A stretch of DNA of 64,000 nucleotides, from positions 1 through 64,000 of the forward strand of contig JAJDUK010000034.1 in NCBI GenBank assembly GCA_022826665.1, written 5' to 3'. The DNA is from Alphaproteobacteria bacterium. Its GTDB lineage: Bacteria; Pseudomonadota; Alphaproteobacteria; UBA828. The notes under the pieces are model-generated. The model was given only the letters and a program-made list of their open reading frames with translations. It did no database searches and was not told the DNA's origin. Positions 53,168 to 63,228 of the stretch are shown here, piece after piece (the first letter of the stretch is position 1; every line of letters begins with the position of its first letter). Made by a program: the position numbers and the translations under genes.

Positions 53168-55912
53168 ATGAACGCGCCTGACTCTCCGCCGGACCTCTTC
53201 GACCGACGGACTCTTGCAGATGCGATCCACCGGCTCGGTCAGGACGACCGGAAGGGCGTGCTCGAAGTTATGCGGCGCGCCCGCGATCAAGGCCGTGAGG
53301 CGCTTCGGCGACGCCTCGAAGCCGGAGCGTCGGGTGCCGAGATCGTTGCAGCCCAGACCACTCTGATCGACCAGCTACTGCGCGTGCTGCTGGATCGGGC
53401 GGCCGAGGTCCTCTACCCGCTGCCCAACCCGACCACGGCCAACCGTCTTTCGCTGGTGGCGGTCGGCGGCTACGGCCGGGGCGATCTGTCGCCCCATTCC
53501 GATATCGATATCCTCTTCCTGCACCCCTACAAGCTCACCGCTCGCAGCGAGCAGATCATCGAGCATCTGCTCTACATGATGTGGGACCTCGGCTTCACGG
53601 TCGGCCATGCGACCCGTTCGGTCGCCGATTGCCTTGGGCGGGCACGGGACGACATGACGATCCGCACCGCGGTGCTCGAATCGCGCCGCGTGTGGGGCGA
53701 CCAGGCGCTCTATGACGGGTTCCGCCATCGATTTCTTGCCGAGCTGGTGCCTGGCACCGAGGCCGAGTTCGTGGCCGCCAAGATGCGCGAACGCGATGAG
53801 CGACACGTGCGTGCAGGCGATTCGCGTTATCTCCTGGAGCCTAACGTGAAGGACGGCAAGGGCGGCTTGCGCGACCTCCACGTGCTGTTCTGGATCGCCA
53901 AGTATCTCTTCCGTGTCGAGCGTTTCGGCGAGCTTGTGGAGCGCGGCGTGCTCAACCAGCACGAATACGATCGCTTTGCGCGGGCTGAGGATTTCTTGTG
54001 GCGGGTGCGCGCCCACCTCCACATCGTCTGCAACCGCGCCGAGGATCGCCTCACCTTCGACCGGCAACCCGAGATCGCAGCGCGCATGGGCTACGGGCCG
54101 CGCCGTGGCAATCTCGCTGTCGAGCGGTTCATGAAGCACTATTTTCTGGCCGCGAAGGAGGTGGGCGAGCTCACGCGGGTCTTCTGCGCGGTGCTGGAGG
54201 CAGAGCGGCTCCACAGCGCTCCGGTCCACCGCTCCGGGACGGTGACGGGCCCTGCCCGCGACGGGCTGTTCGTCTCCGGTGGGCGCATCGCGGCGGTCGG
54301 CGAGGAGACCTTCATGGAGCGCCCGGTGCGCCTCGTGACGATCTTCCGCCGCGCCCAGATCGAAGGCCGCGACATCCATCCCGCCACTGCGCGCTTGATC
54401 CACCAGGGCCACGGTCTGATCACCGCGGAGGTGCGCGACGACCCCGAGGCCAACCGCGCCTTCCGCGCGATCCTTACCGACAGACGCGATCCCGAAACGA
54501 TTCTTCGGATGATGAACGAGGCCGGCGTGATGGGGCAGTTCCTGCCGGACTTCGGCCGCGTCGTCGCGCAGACCCAGCTCGATCTGTATCACGTCTACAC
54601 GGTCGACGAGCACAGCATCCGCGCCATTGGCGTGCTCGCCGCGATCGAAAGAGGCGACCATGCCGACGAGCTGCCGCTCGCCAGCACCCTGATTCACCAG
54701 TTGCGGATGCGCGATGTGCTCTATCTCGCGCTTCTCCTGCACGATGTCGCTAAGGGGCGGGGCGGCGACCACTCGGAGATCGGCGCCGAGATCGCACGCG
54801 AGGTCGCCAACCGGCTACAATTCACACCGGACGAGGTCGAGACCGTCGTCTGGCTCGTCCGCTGGCATCTCCTGTTCAGCATGACCGCGTTCAAACGCGA
54901 CCCCAACGATCCGCGCACCATTGACGATTTCGTCGGCCGGGTCCGCTCGCTCGAGCGCCTGCGGCTCCTGCTGGTGCTGACCGCCGCCGACATCACCGCC
55001 GTTGGGCCGGGGCGCATGACGGCGTGGAAAGGCTCGCTCCTGCGCATGCTCTACCACCGGGCCGAGGCGGTGCTGGCCGGTGGCCGCGAGGCCGAGGACC
55101 GGGAGGCGCGCGTGACGAATGCCCGGCAGGTCCTGCATGCCCGCCTCTCGGACTGGACCGAGGCAGAGGTCGCGCAATTCGAGGCCAGACTTCCCGAGAT
55201 CTATTGGCTCTCCACCGACAGCGCGATGCAGGAACGCCACGCCCGCCTCGTGCAAGGCGGGGGCAGGGGGCCCCTGGTCGAGACCCGCATCGATCAGACC
55301 AGAGAAGCGACGGAGATGACGCTCTACACGCCCGATTACATCGGCCTGTTCGCCGCCATTGCCGGCGCAATGGCCAATTCGGGCGCGAACATCATCGACG
55401 CCCGCGTCTTCACCACCAGCGACGGGATGGCCATCGACACGATCTGGATTCAAGCCGCAGGCGGCGGCGCGATCCGCGACGAAGAGCGCCTGGAGCGGCT
55501 TGAGCAAAGTGTGGTGCGCGCTCTCTCCCAAGACGCCGCGAGCGCCGAACGCGCGGATGAGGCGACCTTCGTGGCCGCACCTCCGCCTGCGCGCTCCGCC
55601 CCGATCGCCCTCGAGCCCCATGTCCTCGTCGATAACGGTGCGAGCATCGGCTACACCGTAATCGAGGTGAGCGCGCGCGATCGCCCGGGGCTCCTCTACG
55701 ACATCACGCGGACGCTCAGCGCCTGCGGCGTCTCGATCGGCTCGGCGCACATTTCGACTGTGGGCTCCCGCGCCGTCGACGTGTTCTACGTGAGGGACCG
55801 TTTCGGCCTGAAGCTTTCCCGCGAAGCGCAGATCGCGCAGGTGCAGGGCCGCCTGACCGAAATGCTCTGGCGTCAGTCCGGTGCCGCGCCGCGCCGCCGC
55901 GCGGCCGGCTAA
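53168..55912 (+). CDS. glnD: PII uridylyltransferase/uridylyl-removing enzyme
   Basis: Nitrogen sensor that uridylylates PII proteins when glutamine is low. 914 residues with the full layout: nucleotidyltransferase domain with GGYGRGDLSPHSDIDILF (near 99-116), HD uridylyl-removing domain with LLLHDVAKGRGGDHSEIG (near 523), and two C-terminal ACT domains for glutamine (MTLYTPDYIGLFAAIAG and EVSARDRPGLLYDITR). In many relatives mutS precedes it; here rseP does, on the other strand. Confidence 0.96.
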   Translation: MNAPDSPPDLFDRRTLADAIHRLGQDDRKGVLEVMRRARDQGREALRRRLEAGASGAEIVAAQTTLIDQLLRVLLDRAAEVLYPLPNPTTANRLSLVAVGGYGRGDLSPHSDIDILFLHPYKLTARSEQIIEHLLYMMWDLGFTVGHATRSVADCLGRARDDMTIRTAVLESRRVWGDQALYDGFRHRFLAELVPGTEAEFVAAKMRERDERHVRAGDSRYLLEPNVKDGKGGLRDLHVLFWIAKYLFRVERFGELVERGVLNQHEYDRFARAEDFLWRVRAHLHIVCNRAEDRLTFDRQPEIAARMGYGPRRGNLAVERFMKHYFLAAKEVGELTRVFCAVLEAERLHSAPVHRSGTVTGPARDGLFVSGGRIAAVGEETFMERPVRLVTIFRRAQIEGRDIHPATARLIHQGHGLITAEVRDDPEANRAFRAILTDRRDPETILRMMNEAGVMGQFLPDFGRVVAQTQLDLYHVYTVDEHSIRAIGVLAAIERGDHADELPLASTLIHQLRMRDVLYLALLLHDVAKGRGGDHSEIGAEIAREVANRLQFTPDEVETVVWLVRWHLLFSMTAFKRDPNDPRTIDDFVGRVRSLERLRLLLVLTAADITAVGPGRMTAWKGSLLRMLYHRAEAVLAGGREAEDREARVTNARQVLHARLSDWTEAEVAQFEARLPEIYWLSTDSAMQERHARLVQGGGRGPLVETRIDQTREATEMTLYTPDYIGLFAAIAGAMANSGANIIDARVFTTSDGMAIDTIWIQAAGGGAIRDEERLERLEQSVVRALSQDAASAERADEATFVAAPPPARSAPIALEPHVLVDNGASIGYTVIEVSARDRPGLLYDITRTLSACGVSIGSAHISTVGSRAVDVFYVRDRFGLKLSREAQIAQVQGRLTEMLWRQSGAAPRRRAAG

Positions 55913-55946
55913 TCTGCCGGCCCTCTACCGGCCACCCGTGTAACCG

Positions 55947-57524
55947 ATGGCACTCGCCCGCTGGGCCGCGACGGTCGGCGGCTACACCATGGGCTCGCGC
56001 GTTCTTGGATTCCTGCGCGACATCCTGATCGCGTCCGTTCTCGGCGCGAGCCCGGTCGCAGACGCCTTCTTCGTCGCGTTCAAGCTGCCCAACTTCCTGC
56101 GGCGGCTGTTCGCCGAAGGCGCATTCAACGCTGCCTTCGTGCCGCTCTTCGCGGGCACACTGGAGCGCGACGGGCGCGAGGCGGCCAAATCGTTCGCCGA
56201 GGACGTGCTGACCGTCCTGCTGTGGACGCTGCTCGTGCTGGTCATCGTCGCTCAGATCGTGATGCCGTGGCTCATGCACGTGCTGGCGCCGGGCTTTGCG
56301 GACGAGCCCGGCAAGCTCGATCTGACCGTGCAGCTCACACGCCTCACGTTCCCCTACATCCTCCTGATTTCGCTCGTCTCCCTCCTCGGCGGGGTGTTGA
56401 ATTCTCTCTACCGCTTCGCCGCCGTGGCGTCGACGCCGATCCTGCTTAATCTCTGCCTGATCGGGGCCCTGCTCGGGCTCGCGCGCTGGACCGAGACGCC
56501 GGGGCATGCGCTGGCGGTGGGTGTCACGGTCGGCGGCATCGTTCAGTTCGTCTGGCTGGTGGTCGCCGCCTCGCGTGCAGGGATGTCGCTCCGCCTGCGC
56601 CGGCCCCGGCTCACACCGGGGGTCAAGCGACTGTTGATCCTCGCCGCACCGGCGGCGCTCGGTGCCGGTGTCGCCCAGATCAATCTGGTCGTCGACATCA
56701 TCATCGCTTCGCTCTTGCCCAGCGGCTCCGTTTCCTTTCTCTATTACGCCGACCGCGTGAATCAGCTTCCCCTCGGCGTCGTCGGGGTCGCGGTCGGGAC
56801 CGCGCTGCTGCCGCTGCTGAGCCGCCAGTTGCGGGCAGGCGAGACGGACGAGGCGTCGAACAGTCTGAACCGGGCGATCGAGATGGCGCTGCTCTTGGCA
56901 GTGCCGGCGGCGGTCGCGCTCATCGTCATCGCCGGCCCCGTGATCGCGGTCCTGTTCGAGCGCGGCGCCTTCGGCGTGACGGAGAGCGATGCCACGGCCG
57001 GCGCGCTGGTCGCCTATGCCGCGGGGTTGCCCGCATTCGTGCTGATCAAGGTGCTGGCGCCCGGCTATTTCGCGCGCCAGGACACCAGGACGCCGGTGCG
57101 GATCGCCATCCTCTGCCTCGCGGTGAACGTCGTGCTGAACCTCGCCCTCATGGGCCCGCTCGCGCACGTCGGGATCGCGTTGGCAACCACGCTCGCCGGC
57201 TGGCTCAACGTCGGCCTTCTGGCTGCGGGCTTGGCCCGACGCGGCTTTCTCAAGCCGGACCGCAGGCTTAGGCGCCGGCTGCCTCGCATGATCGCGGCGT
57301 CCGCCGGCATGGCGGTCGTGCTCTGGGCGCTCGCGCTGGCCCTGGAGATGGCGCTGGAAGTGGCGGGCTTGCGCATCGCGGCGCTCGCCGCCCTCGTCGC
57401 CGCTGGTCTCGTCGTCTACGGCGCGCTCGCCATCGTCACAGGAATCGTTTCGGTGAGGGAAATGCGCGCGCTGTTGGCCCGGCAGCAACGGCAAGACGAA
57501 GGACAAGACCAAGGCCAAGGTTGA
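55947..57524 (+). CDS. murJ: Lipid II flippase MurJ (MviN)
   Basis: 525 residues, about 14 membrane helices. The N-terminal [20 protein letters not shown] and [13 protein letters not shown], and the central [24 protein letters not shown], are typical MurJ and include the conserved Arg residues of the cavity. It moves lipid II across the inner membrane for peptidoglycan synthesis. It follows glnD by 34 bp in the conserved order glnD-murJ-trpS. Confidence 0.96.
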   Translation: MALARWAATVGGYTMGSRVLGFLRDILIASVLGASPVADAFFVAFKLPNFLRRLFAEGAFNAAFVPLFAGTLERDGREAAKSFAEDVLTVLLWTLLVLVIVAQIVMPWLMHVLAPGFADEPGKLDLTVQLTRLTFPYILLISLVSLLGGVLNSLYRFAAVASTPILLNLCLIGALLGLARWTETPGHALAVGVTVGGIVQFVWLVVAASRAGMSLRLRRPRLTPGVKRLLILAAPAALGAGVAQINLVVDIIIASLLPSGSVSFLYYADRVNQLPLGVVGVAVGTALLPLLSRQLRAGETDEASNSLNRAIEMALLLAVPAAVALIVIAGPVIAVLFERGAFGVTESDATAGALVAYAAGLPAFVLIKVLAPGYFARQDTRTPVRIAILCLAVNVVLNLALMGPLAHVGIALATTLAGWLNVGLLAAGLARRGFLKPDRRLRRRLPRMIAASAGMAVVLWALALALEMALEVAGLRIAALAALVAAGLVVYGALAIVTGIVSVREMRALLARQQRQDEGQDQGQG

Positions 57525-57576
57525 CGGCGGCGCGCGAGGGCGCGATAAGGCGCGCCCCCGGTGGAGCGTTCCTGAC

Positions 57577-58569
57577 ATGAAGCGGGTCTTTTCCGGCGTA
57601 CAGCCGACCGGCAACCTGCACCTCGGCAACTACCTCGGCGCGATCAAGAACTGGGTCGCGATGCAGCAGGAGTACGACTGCATTTATTGCATCGTCGATC
57701 TCCACGCGATCACGGTGGCGCAGGATCCGGAAGAGCTCACGAACAACACCCGCGAGGTCACGGCCGGGCTGATTGCCGCCGGGCTCGACCCCAAGACCTG
57801 CATCATCTTCAACCAGAGCAGCGTGACGGGACACGCGGAGCTTGCCTGGATTCTCAACTGCTTCACTCCGCTCGGCTGGCTCAACCGCATGACGCAGTTC
57901 AAGGAGAAGGCGGGGAAGAAGCGGGATAGCGCGCTCCTCGGCCTCTATGCCTACCCGGTGCTGATGGCCGCCGACATCCTGCTCTACCACGCGACGGCCG
58001 TGCCGGTGGGCGAGGACCAGAAGCAGCACCTGGAGCTTTCGCGCGACATTGCGAGCGCCTTCAATCGCGCCTACGACGTGGAATTCTTTCCCCTGCCCGA
58101 GCCGATGATCTTCGGCGCCGCGACGCGAGTGATGAGCCTGAGAGACGGGCGCAACAAGATGAGCAAGTCGGACGGGTCCGACTACGCGCGGATCAATCTG
58201 ACCGATGATGCCGACACGATCGCGCTCAAGATCAAGCGTGCCAAGACCGATTCCGAGCCCGGCCTGGCCCACGACCTCGAGCGGCGTCCCGAAGCGGCGA
58301 ACCTGTTGAGCATTTACGCGGCGCTGGCCGACGAGCCCATCGAGAGGGTGGCCGCCGAGCATTCCCTGATGGGTTTTGCCGACTTCAAGGGCAAGCTCGC
58401 CGATCTCGCGATCGAGACGCTCGGCCCGCTCGCTGCACGCATGCGTGAGCTGTTGGCGGACCCCGGCTACATCGACGAGGTGCTCGCCGACGGCGCCGCG
58501 CGCGCCCGGCACATCGCGGACGCCAACCTTGCCGAAGTGCGGCGCATTATGGGGCTGCTCGACGCCTGA
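57577..58569 (+). CDS. trpS: Tryptophanyl-tRNA synthetase
   Basis: 330 residues, class I. The HIGH-equivalent [13 protein letters not shown] is at residues 8-20, and [10 protein letters not shown] is near 195. [23 protein letters not shown] is the tryptophan/ATP pocket block. Normal length for the bacterial enzyme. The 131 bp after it contain no recognisable gene. Confidence 0.97.
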   Translation: MKRVFSGVQPTGNLHLGNYLGAIKNWVAMQQEYDCIYCIVDLHAITVAQDPEELTNNTREVTAGLIAAGLDPKTCIIFNQSSVTGHAELAWILNCFTPLGWLNRMTQFKEKAGKKRDSALLGLYAYPVLMAADILLYHATAVPVGEDQKQHLELSRDIASAFNRAYDVEFFPLPEPMIFGAATRVMSLRDGRNKMSKSDGSDYARINLTDDADTIALKIKRAKTDSEPGLAHDLERRPEAANLLSIYAALADEPIERVAAEHSLMGFADFKGKLADLAIETLGPLAARMRELLADPGYIDEVLADGAARARHIADANLAEVRRIMGLLDA

Positions 58570-58700
58570 GCGGCTCCGGGCAGCGCTTTGCGGCCCAAGT
58601 CAGCGACAAAACTGCACGATTACAGACTTTTCGCTTGCGCTACTTGAGCGGGAGGCGCATGTAACGTGCGCATCCCCATACGCACGACGCTGTTTTTCCG

Positions 58701-59615
58701 ATGGAGATCTATCTCCCAATCGCCGAGCTTTCAGCCAATGCGCTGATTCTGCTCGTTCTCGGCGGCGGGGTGGGCTTGCTGTCGGGCATGTTCGGCGTGG
58801 GCGGCGGCTTTCTGATGACACCCCTCCTGATCTTCCTCGGGGTGACGCCCTCGGTCGCCGTTGGAACCGGTACCAACCTGATCATCGCGTCGTCGGTCTC
58901 CGGCACGATGGCGCACTGGCGCCGCGGCAACGTCGACTTTCTGATTGGTGCGCTGATCTCCTGCGGCGGCGCGGGTGGCGCCTGGCTCGGCGCCTTCCTC
59001 TTCAAGCTGCTCAGCGACGCGGGCCAGATCGACCTGGTGATATCGCTCTCCTACGTGCTGTTTCTCGGGGTGGTCGGCTGCCTGATGGCGGTGGAGAGCG
59101 TGAGGGCGACGGTGCGGCGCCAGCGCACGGCGCGCCGCAAGGCGCACCACCACATCTGGATTCACGGGTTGCCGCTCAAGCTGCGCTTCCGCCGCTCTCG
59201 CCTCTACGTCAGCGCGATCCCGGCGTTCGTCCTTGGCTTCCTCATGGGCATCATTGCCTCCATCATGGGCGTCGGCGGCGGGTTCTTCATGGTGCCGGCG
59301 ATGATCTACCTGATCGGCATGCCGACGGCGGTGGTGGTGGGCACTTCGTTGCTCGGGATCATCGTGATCAGCTCGGTTTCCTGCTTCGCCCACGCCATCA
59401 ACAACAACAACGTGGACATCATCCTCGGCCTTCTGCTGGCGGTCGGCGCCGTCATCGGCGCCCAGTACGGCACGCGGCTCGGCGGGCGCATTCGGGCGGA
59501 GCATCTCCGGGGCCTGCTCGCCCTCATGGTGCTTGCGGTGGGTGGCCGGCTGGCGTACTCGCTGGTGGTGATGCCCGACGATCCCTTCGCGGTCGCACCG
59601 CTGTGGGGGAACTGA
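58701..59615 (+). CDS. TauE/SafE-family (sulfite exporter-like) permease
   Basis: 304 residues with about eight helices and the duplicated glycine-rich motif of the family: GLLSGMFGVGGGFLMTPLL in the first half and GIIASIMGVGGGFFMVPAM in the second. Members export sulfite, sulfoacetate or other organic anions. The stop overlaps the next start by one base (TGATG), and the downstream TIGR02186-type protein is its usual companion. Confidence 0.9.
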   Translation: MEIYLPIAELSANALILLVLGGGVGLLSGMFGVGGGFLMTPLLIFLGVTPSVAVGTGTNLIIASSVSGTMAHWRRGNVDFLIGALISCGGAGGAWLGAFLFKLLSDAGQIDLVISLSYVLFLGVVGCLMAVESVRATVRRQRTARRKAHHHIWIHGLPLKLRFRRSRLYVSAIPAFVLGFLMGIIASIMGVGGGFFMVPAMIYLIGMPTAVVVGTSLLGIIVISSVSCFAHAINNNNVDIILGLLLAVGAVIGAQYGTRLGGRIRAEHLRGLLALMVLAVGGRLAYSLVVMPDDPFAVAPLWGN

Positions 59616-60370
59616 TGCGGCGCGTGCTCCAACTGCTCGGGATGGTCTTCGCCGTCGGCGTCGCGGCAGTGCCCGCCGCGGCACAGGAGCACGACGAGCC
59701 CTTGCTGATCGCGCTCTCGACCCAGCGTATCGAGATCGACTCGAACTTCGCCGGCACCTCGATCCTGCTCTTCGGTGCGACCGACATGGCGGGCGACGTC
59801 GTGGTCTCCGTGCGCGGGCCGGAGGAGCCGGTGGTGGTGCGCCGCAAGCTGCGGTCCGTCGGCGTCTGGGTCAACCAGGAAGCGATCGCTTTCCGCAACG
59901 TGCCCGGCTACTACTTCGTCGCTGCCTCAAGCCCGCTCGAAGACATTGCACCCGAGGAGTTTCTCAATCGCGAGCAACTGGGCTCGAAGCGCCTGCTGCT
60001 GGAGGCAATCTGGTTCGACACGTCGGGCGATGCGGACGAGTTCCGCGCCGCCCTGCATCGCCATAGGGAGAGTGATTTGCTGTACAAGTCGGAGCCGGGC
60101 GTGGTCGAGTTCATCGACGAGCGGTTGTTCCGCACCACGATCGACCTGCCCGCCCACGTGCCGACCGGCGAGTACCTGGTGGAGGGGATGCTCCTGGTCG
60201 ACGGCGAAGTGCTCAGCACCCGGACTTCGGGACTCACCATCGAGAAGGCGGGCTTCTCGGCGGACATTTCCACCTTCGCGCGGACGGACGAAGCCCTCTA
60301 CGGCGTCATTGCTATCGCGCTCGCGCTGGTGGCAGGATGGTTGGGCAGCTTCGCCTTCCGCAAGGGCTGA
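59615..60370 (+). CDS. TIGR02186-type membrane-anchored protein, partner of the TauE-like permease
   Basis: 251 residues. A signal peptide (about 1-23, ending AAAQ), a beta-rich periplasmic part (LLIALSTQRIEIDSNFAGTS, then PGYYFVAASSPL) and a single C-terminal helix (GVIAIALALVAGWLGSFAF) are seen. The family has no known function but is repeatedly encoded beside TauE/SafE permeases, as here with a one-base overlap, which suggests one export complex. Confidence 0.85.
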   Translation: MRRVLQLLGMVFAVGVAAVPAAAQEHDEPLLIALSTQRIEIDSNFAGTSILLFGATDMAGDVVVSVRGPEEPVVVRRKLRSVGVWVNQEAIAFRNVPGYYFVAASSPLEDIAPEEFLNREQLGSKRLLLEAIWFDTSGDADEFRAALHRHRESDLLYKSEPGVVEFIDERLFRTTIDLPAHVPTGEYLVEGMLLVDGEVLSTRTSGLTIEKAGFSADISTFARTDEALYGVIAIALALVAGWLGSFAFRKG

Positions 60371-60391
60371 GGACGCGGCGGGATCGATGCG

Positions 60392-60898
60392 ATGACCGAG
60401 CAGGCGCCGCCCGAAACGGACGCGGCCCACGTCGCCGGGCAGGTCACCTTCTTGGTCTGCGTCGCGGACGACGGCCATTCCGAAGTGGCGGCGCGGTTCG
60501 CCGCGCTGCGCGCCCGCAATTCCGGCGGCCGCGTGGCACTCATTCACGTGGTGCAGCCGCCGGAGTTCCAGCACTGGGCGGCGGTCGGTGAGCTGATGCG
60601 GCAGGAGACGCGGGAGGAGGCGGAAGCCCTCCTCCAGTCCATCGCCGCCAAGGTGGAGGACGTCACCGGAGAGCCGCCGAGCGTGGCGGTGCGCGAGGGC
60701 GGCATCGGCGACGAGATTCTGGGCCACGTGGCCGAGAACGAAGCGATCAACCTTCTGGTCGTCGGCGCCGCGCCGCCTGATCAGGGGCAGGGATCGCTGA
60801 TTTCCTGGTTGGCCGGGCAGCTTGCCGGCCAGCTCAACATTCCGCTCGTGGTCGTACCCGGCAACCTGAACGATCAGCAGCTCCAGGATTTGACATAG
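60392..60898 (+). CDS. Universal stress protein (UspA family)
   Basis: 168 residues with the Usp fold: FLVCVADDGHSEVAARFAA at the first strand and helix, RVALIHVVQPPEF, and a C-terminal NLLVVGAA...SLISWLAGQLAGQLNIPLVVVP-type end. The ATP-binding G-2x-G-9x-G-S/T motif is only partly matched (VGAAPPDQGQGS), so nucleotide binding is uncertain. It precedes nfuA in the conserved trpS-usp-nfuA neighbourhood. Confidence 0.85.
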   Translation: MTEQAPPETDAAHVAGQVTFLVCVADDGHSEVAARFAALRARNSGGRVALIHVVQPPEFQHWAAVGELMRQETREEAEALLQSIAAKVEDVTGEPPSVAVREGGIGDEILGHVAENEAINLLVVGAAPPDQGQGSLISWLAGQLAGQLNIPLVVVPGNLNDQQLQDLT

Positions 60899-60968
60899 CC
60901 CGCAGTTCTCACCACGGTCGCGGCCGTCGTCGCACCCCATTTCGGATGCCGGAGACGAGATCCGGCGC

Positions 60969-61074
60969 TGTGGATAATCTGTGGAGCAATTGAAATTTAT
61001 CCATAAATAAAAAGCATAGATATGTGAATAAATGATATAACTATTGGGCTTGACCTGATCGGCACTCTGGATAA
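60969..61074. other. AT-rich region with four DnaA-box-like sites (possible origin or DnaA-controlled promoter)
   Basis: In a 213-bp gap, TGTGGATAA (60969-60977) and TGTGAATAA (61023-61031) are perfect reverse-strand DnaA boxes (TTATNCACA). TTATCCATA (60997-61005) and TCTGGATAA (61066-61074) differ by one base. Bases about 60990-61045 are strongly AT-rich, in contrast to the GC-rich surroundings. Box clusters with an AT-rich tract are typical of oriC, but also occur at DnaA-regulated promoters; nfuA starts 38 bp beyond the last site. Confidence 0.5.
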
Positions 61075-61111
61075 CGGTTAGGCGCCCACTTTGGGCAGGG
61101 TTGGGAAAAGC

Positions 61112-61669
61112 ATGTTCATTCAGACCGAGCGGACCCCGAACCCGGCGACATTAAAATTCCTGCCCGGAGAGGCGGTGATGTCGTCTGGGACTGTGGACTT
61201 CCGCGATGTCGAATCGGCGGAGCGTTCGCCGCTTGCGCGGCGGCTGTTTCAGGTCGAGGGCGTCACCGGCGTTTTCTTCGGTGGCGACTTCGTCTCTGTC
61301 TCCAAGTCCGATGATGCCGACTGGCAGTTGCTGAAACCCGTGATCCTCGGCGTGATCATGGAGCACTTCGTGGCGGGCCATCCGCTCCTCCTCGACGATG
61401 CCGCGCAGACGGCAGAGGAGGCGGCGGACGAAGGCGCCGATGCGGAGATCGTCGGCCAGATCAAGGAGCTGCTCGATACGAGGGTACGGCCCGCCGTCGC
61501 TCAGGACGGCGGGGACATCATCTATCGCGGATTCCAAAACGGCATCGTGATGCTTCAACTGCAGGGATCGTGTCAGGGCTGTCCCAGCTCGACCATGACC
61601 CTGAAGATGGGCATCGAGAACATGCTGAAACACTACATCCCGGAAGTCGTGGAGGTGCGCGCCGTCTAG
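61112..61669 (+). CDS. nfuA: Fe-S cluster carrier NfuA
   Basis: 185 residues. The N-terminal Nfu_N domain (MFIQTERTPNPATLKFLPG) is joined to the C-terminal NifU-like domain with the cluster-binding CxxC in GSCQGCPSS. It delivers 4Fe-4S clusters to target enzymes. The ATG at 61112 is used because homology begins there; a GTG/ATG-like extension of seven codons has no support. Confidence 0.95.
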   Translation: MFIQTERTPNPATLKFLPGEAVMSSGTVDFRDVESAERSPLARRLFQVEGVTGVFFGGDFVSVSKSDDADWQLLKPVILGVIMEHFVAGHPLLLDDAAQTAEEAADEGADAEIVGQIKELLDTRVRPAVAQDGGDIIYRGFQNGIVMLQLQGSCQGCPSSTMTLKMGIENMLKHYIPEVVEVRAV

Positions 61670-61682
61670 TACGGCTCGTGCG

Positions 61683-61718
61683 CTCCCGGCGAAGCCGGGG
61701 GAGGGAGTTAGGGCGTTT
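61683..61718 (+). terminator. Weak terminator-like hairpin after nfuA
   Basis: CCCGGC-GAA-GCCGGG (61685-61699, extendable by a wobble and a C-G pair) lies 14 bp past the nfuA stop, with GTTTTG about 15 bp later. The T-run is distant, so intrinsic termination would be weak. Confidence 0.4.
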
Positions 61719-63175
61719 TGATCAGTGCCGAGGGGCGGGCCCCTGCGCGCGCGCGCAGGGGGAGTGCCCGGTGTTCCCGGCGGAACGCGCTCGCCGCGCC
61801 GGCGGAATCGGCGAGCGGTCAGGGGGTCGTTTCCCTGTCAGCGCTTGGCGCGTGGGGAGTTGCGGCACTCGCGGCTCTCGTCTTGACCGCTGCCGGCGCC
61901 CAACCGATCAAGCCCGCCGCCGCCCGGGACGCATCGCCGTTGGGCTTCCTCGCCGCCGGGCCAGTGCCGATGACCGACGCCGTGGCGGAAGCGCCCGCAC
62001 CCGCAGCCGATTCACCGTCGGTGCTCGACCGCTTCAATTTGGTCTTCTCACTGTCGGAGGCTGCACCTCAGGACATCCTCCCGCTCGCAGTGGTTGACCG
62101 GCTTCTTTCACTGGCACTCGTTCCTCCCGGTGATCCGCGGGAAGCCGCGTGGCAAGTGACGGCGGTTGTGCCGGATCGGCCGATCACCGCGTCGCCCCGC
62201 TACGCGCCGACGATCATGCGGCTCGGGACGCTGCAGGCTGAAGATCCGCCGCCGCTACCCCCGCTGGTGTCGAAGCCGCGCAAGCTGGCGCACACCGGCC
62301 CGAGCGACACGATACCGTCGGTTGTGCTCAAGCCTCCAATAAGGGGCACTTCGGCCAACGCCGTCATCGCGCGCTTCGAGTCGATCGGCTACGACCTCGA
62401 CCAGGTGCGGAGGGCGGCCAGCCCCGTGCCGCGCTTCTATCTCGATGCGCTCCCGCGCGATCTCGCCGGCATGTCGCCGATCAGTGCAAAGAAGCGGCTT
62501 TTCTTCCAGGCGGTCCTCCCGATCGTTCTTCAGGTCAACGAGGAGATCACCGTCGACCGCTGGCGGCTGGAGCGACTGGTAGACAGGTTCACGCGGGCCG
62601 ACACGCCCTCACCTGCCGACACGATCTCGTCCGCCGACCGGGAATGGCTCGCCACAATGGCCGATCTCTACGGAACGGACCCACTCGACGTGCGGGAGCT
62701 TCTGAACCGGATGGATGTCGTGCCGCCCTCGCTGGCGCTGGCACAGGCGGCGGAAGAGTCGGGGTGGGGTACCTCCCGCTTCGCGCGGCAGGGCAACGCG
62801 CTCTTCGGTCAATACACCTACAAGGCCAAGTCCGGCATCCTGCCCGCGCGGCGCGATGCGGACAGAAGGCATCGCGTGCGCAGCCACGACAACCTGCTCG
62901 CAGCGGTGCGCGCCTATGTCCACAACCTCAACAGCCATTGGGCCTATGATGACTTCCGCCGCCGGCGGGCTCAGCTGCGCCAGGATGGTGGCCAAATTAG
63001 CGGCTACACTCTGGCCGGCGAGCTGCGGACCTATTCAGAGCGACGCGGGGCTTACGTAGAGAGCATCCGCCGGATCATTCGGCAGAACCGGCTCGGCGAC
63101 TTCGACCGGGCGTGGTTGTACAACCGCCAGTGGACGGCGGTGATTGGCCCGCCGAGCAGGCGTCCGCCCATCTGA
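61718..63175 (+). CDS. Bax-like glucosaminidase-family protein, membrane-anchored
   Basis: Up to 485 residues. The C-terminal 200 residues match the Bax/FlgJ glucosaminidase fold: SLALAQAAEESGWGTSRFA with the catalytic Glu, then GNALFGQYTY and LRTYSERRGAYVESIRRI. A hydrophobic segment near residues 43-60 (GVAALAALVLTAAGAQ) would anchor or export it, and a Pro-rich linker follows. The start is uncertain: only a TTG at 61718 opens the frame, and the first 25 codons run through a perfect 22-bp palindrome, so translation may begin later at a rare codon. Confidence 0.75.
   Translation: MISAEGRAPARARRGSARCSRRNALAAPAESASGQGVVSLSALGAWGVAALAALVLTAAGAQPIKPAAARDASPLGFLAAGPVPMTDAVAEAPAPAADSPSVLDRFNLVFSLSEAAPQDILPLAVVDRLLSLALVPPGDPREAAWQVTAVVPDRPITASPRYAPTIMRLGTLQAEDPPPLPPLVSKPRKLAHTGPSDTIPSVVLKPPIRGTSANAVIARFESIGYDLDQVRRAASPVPRFYLDALPRDLAGMSPISAKKRLFFQAVLPIVLQVNEEITVDRWRLERLVDRFTRADTPSPADTISSADREWLATMADLYGTDPLDVRELLNRMDVVPPSLALAQAAEESGWGTSRFARQGNALFGQYTYKAKSGILPARRDADRRHRVRSHDNLLAAVRAYVHNLNSHWAYDDFRRRRAQLRQDGGQISGYTLAGELRTYSERRGAYVESIRRIIRQNRLGDFDRAWLYNRQWTAVIGPPSRRPPI
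61740..61761. repeat. Perfect 22-bp palindrome at the 5' end of the Bax-like gene
   Basis: CCCCTGCGCGC is followed directly by its exact reverse complement GCGCGCAGGGG. With no loop it would fold as a shorter hairpin with a GCGC-rich tip. It could affect translation starting at 61718 or mark the real 5' untranslated region. Confidence 0.55.
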
Positions 63176-63228
63176 TCAGTCGGCTGCGTGCGCAGGCGGT
63201 TAGTGGGAACCGCCGGTCGCGCGCGCCG

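Noticed and set aside
55716-57629. 637-codon minus-strand frame opposite murJ
   Set aside because: Shadow of hydrophobic murJ codons; no recognisable domain.
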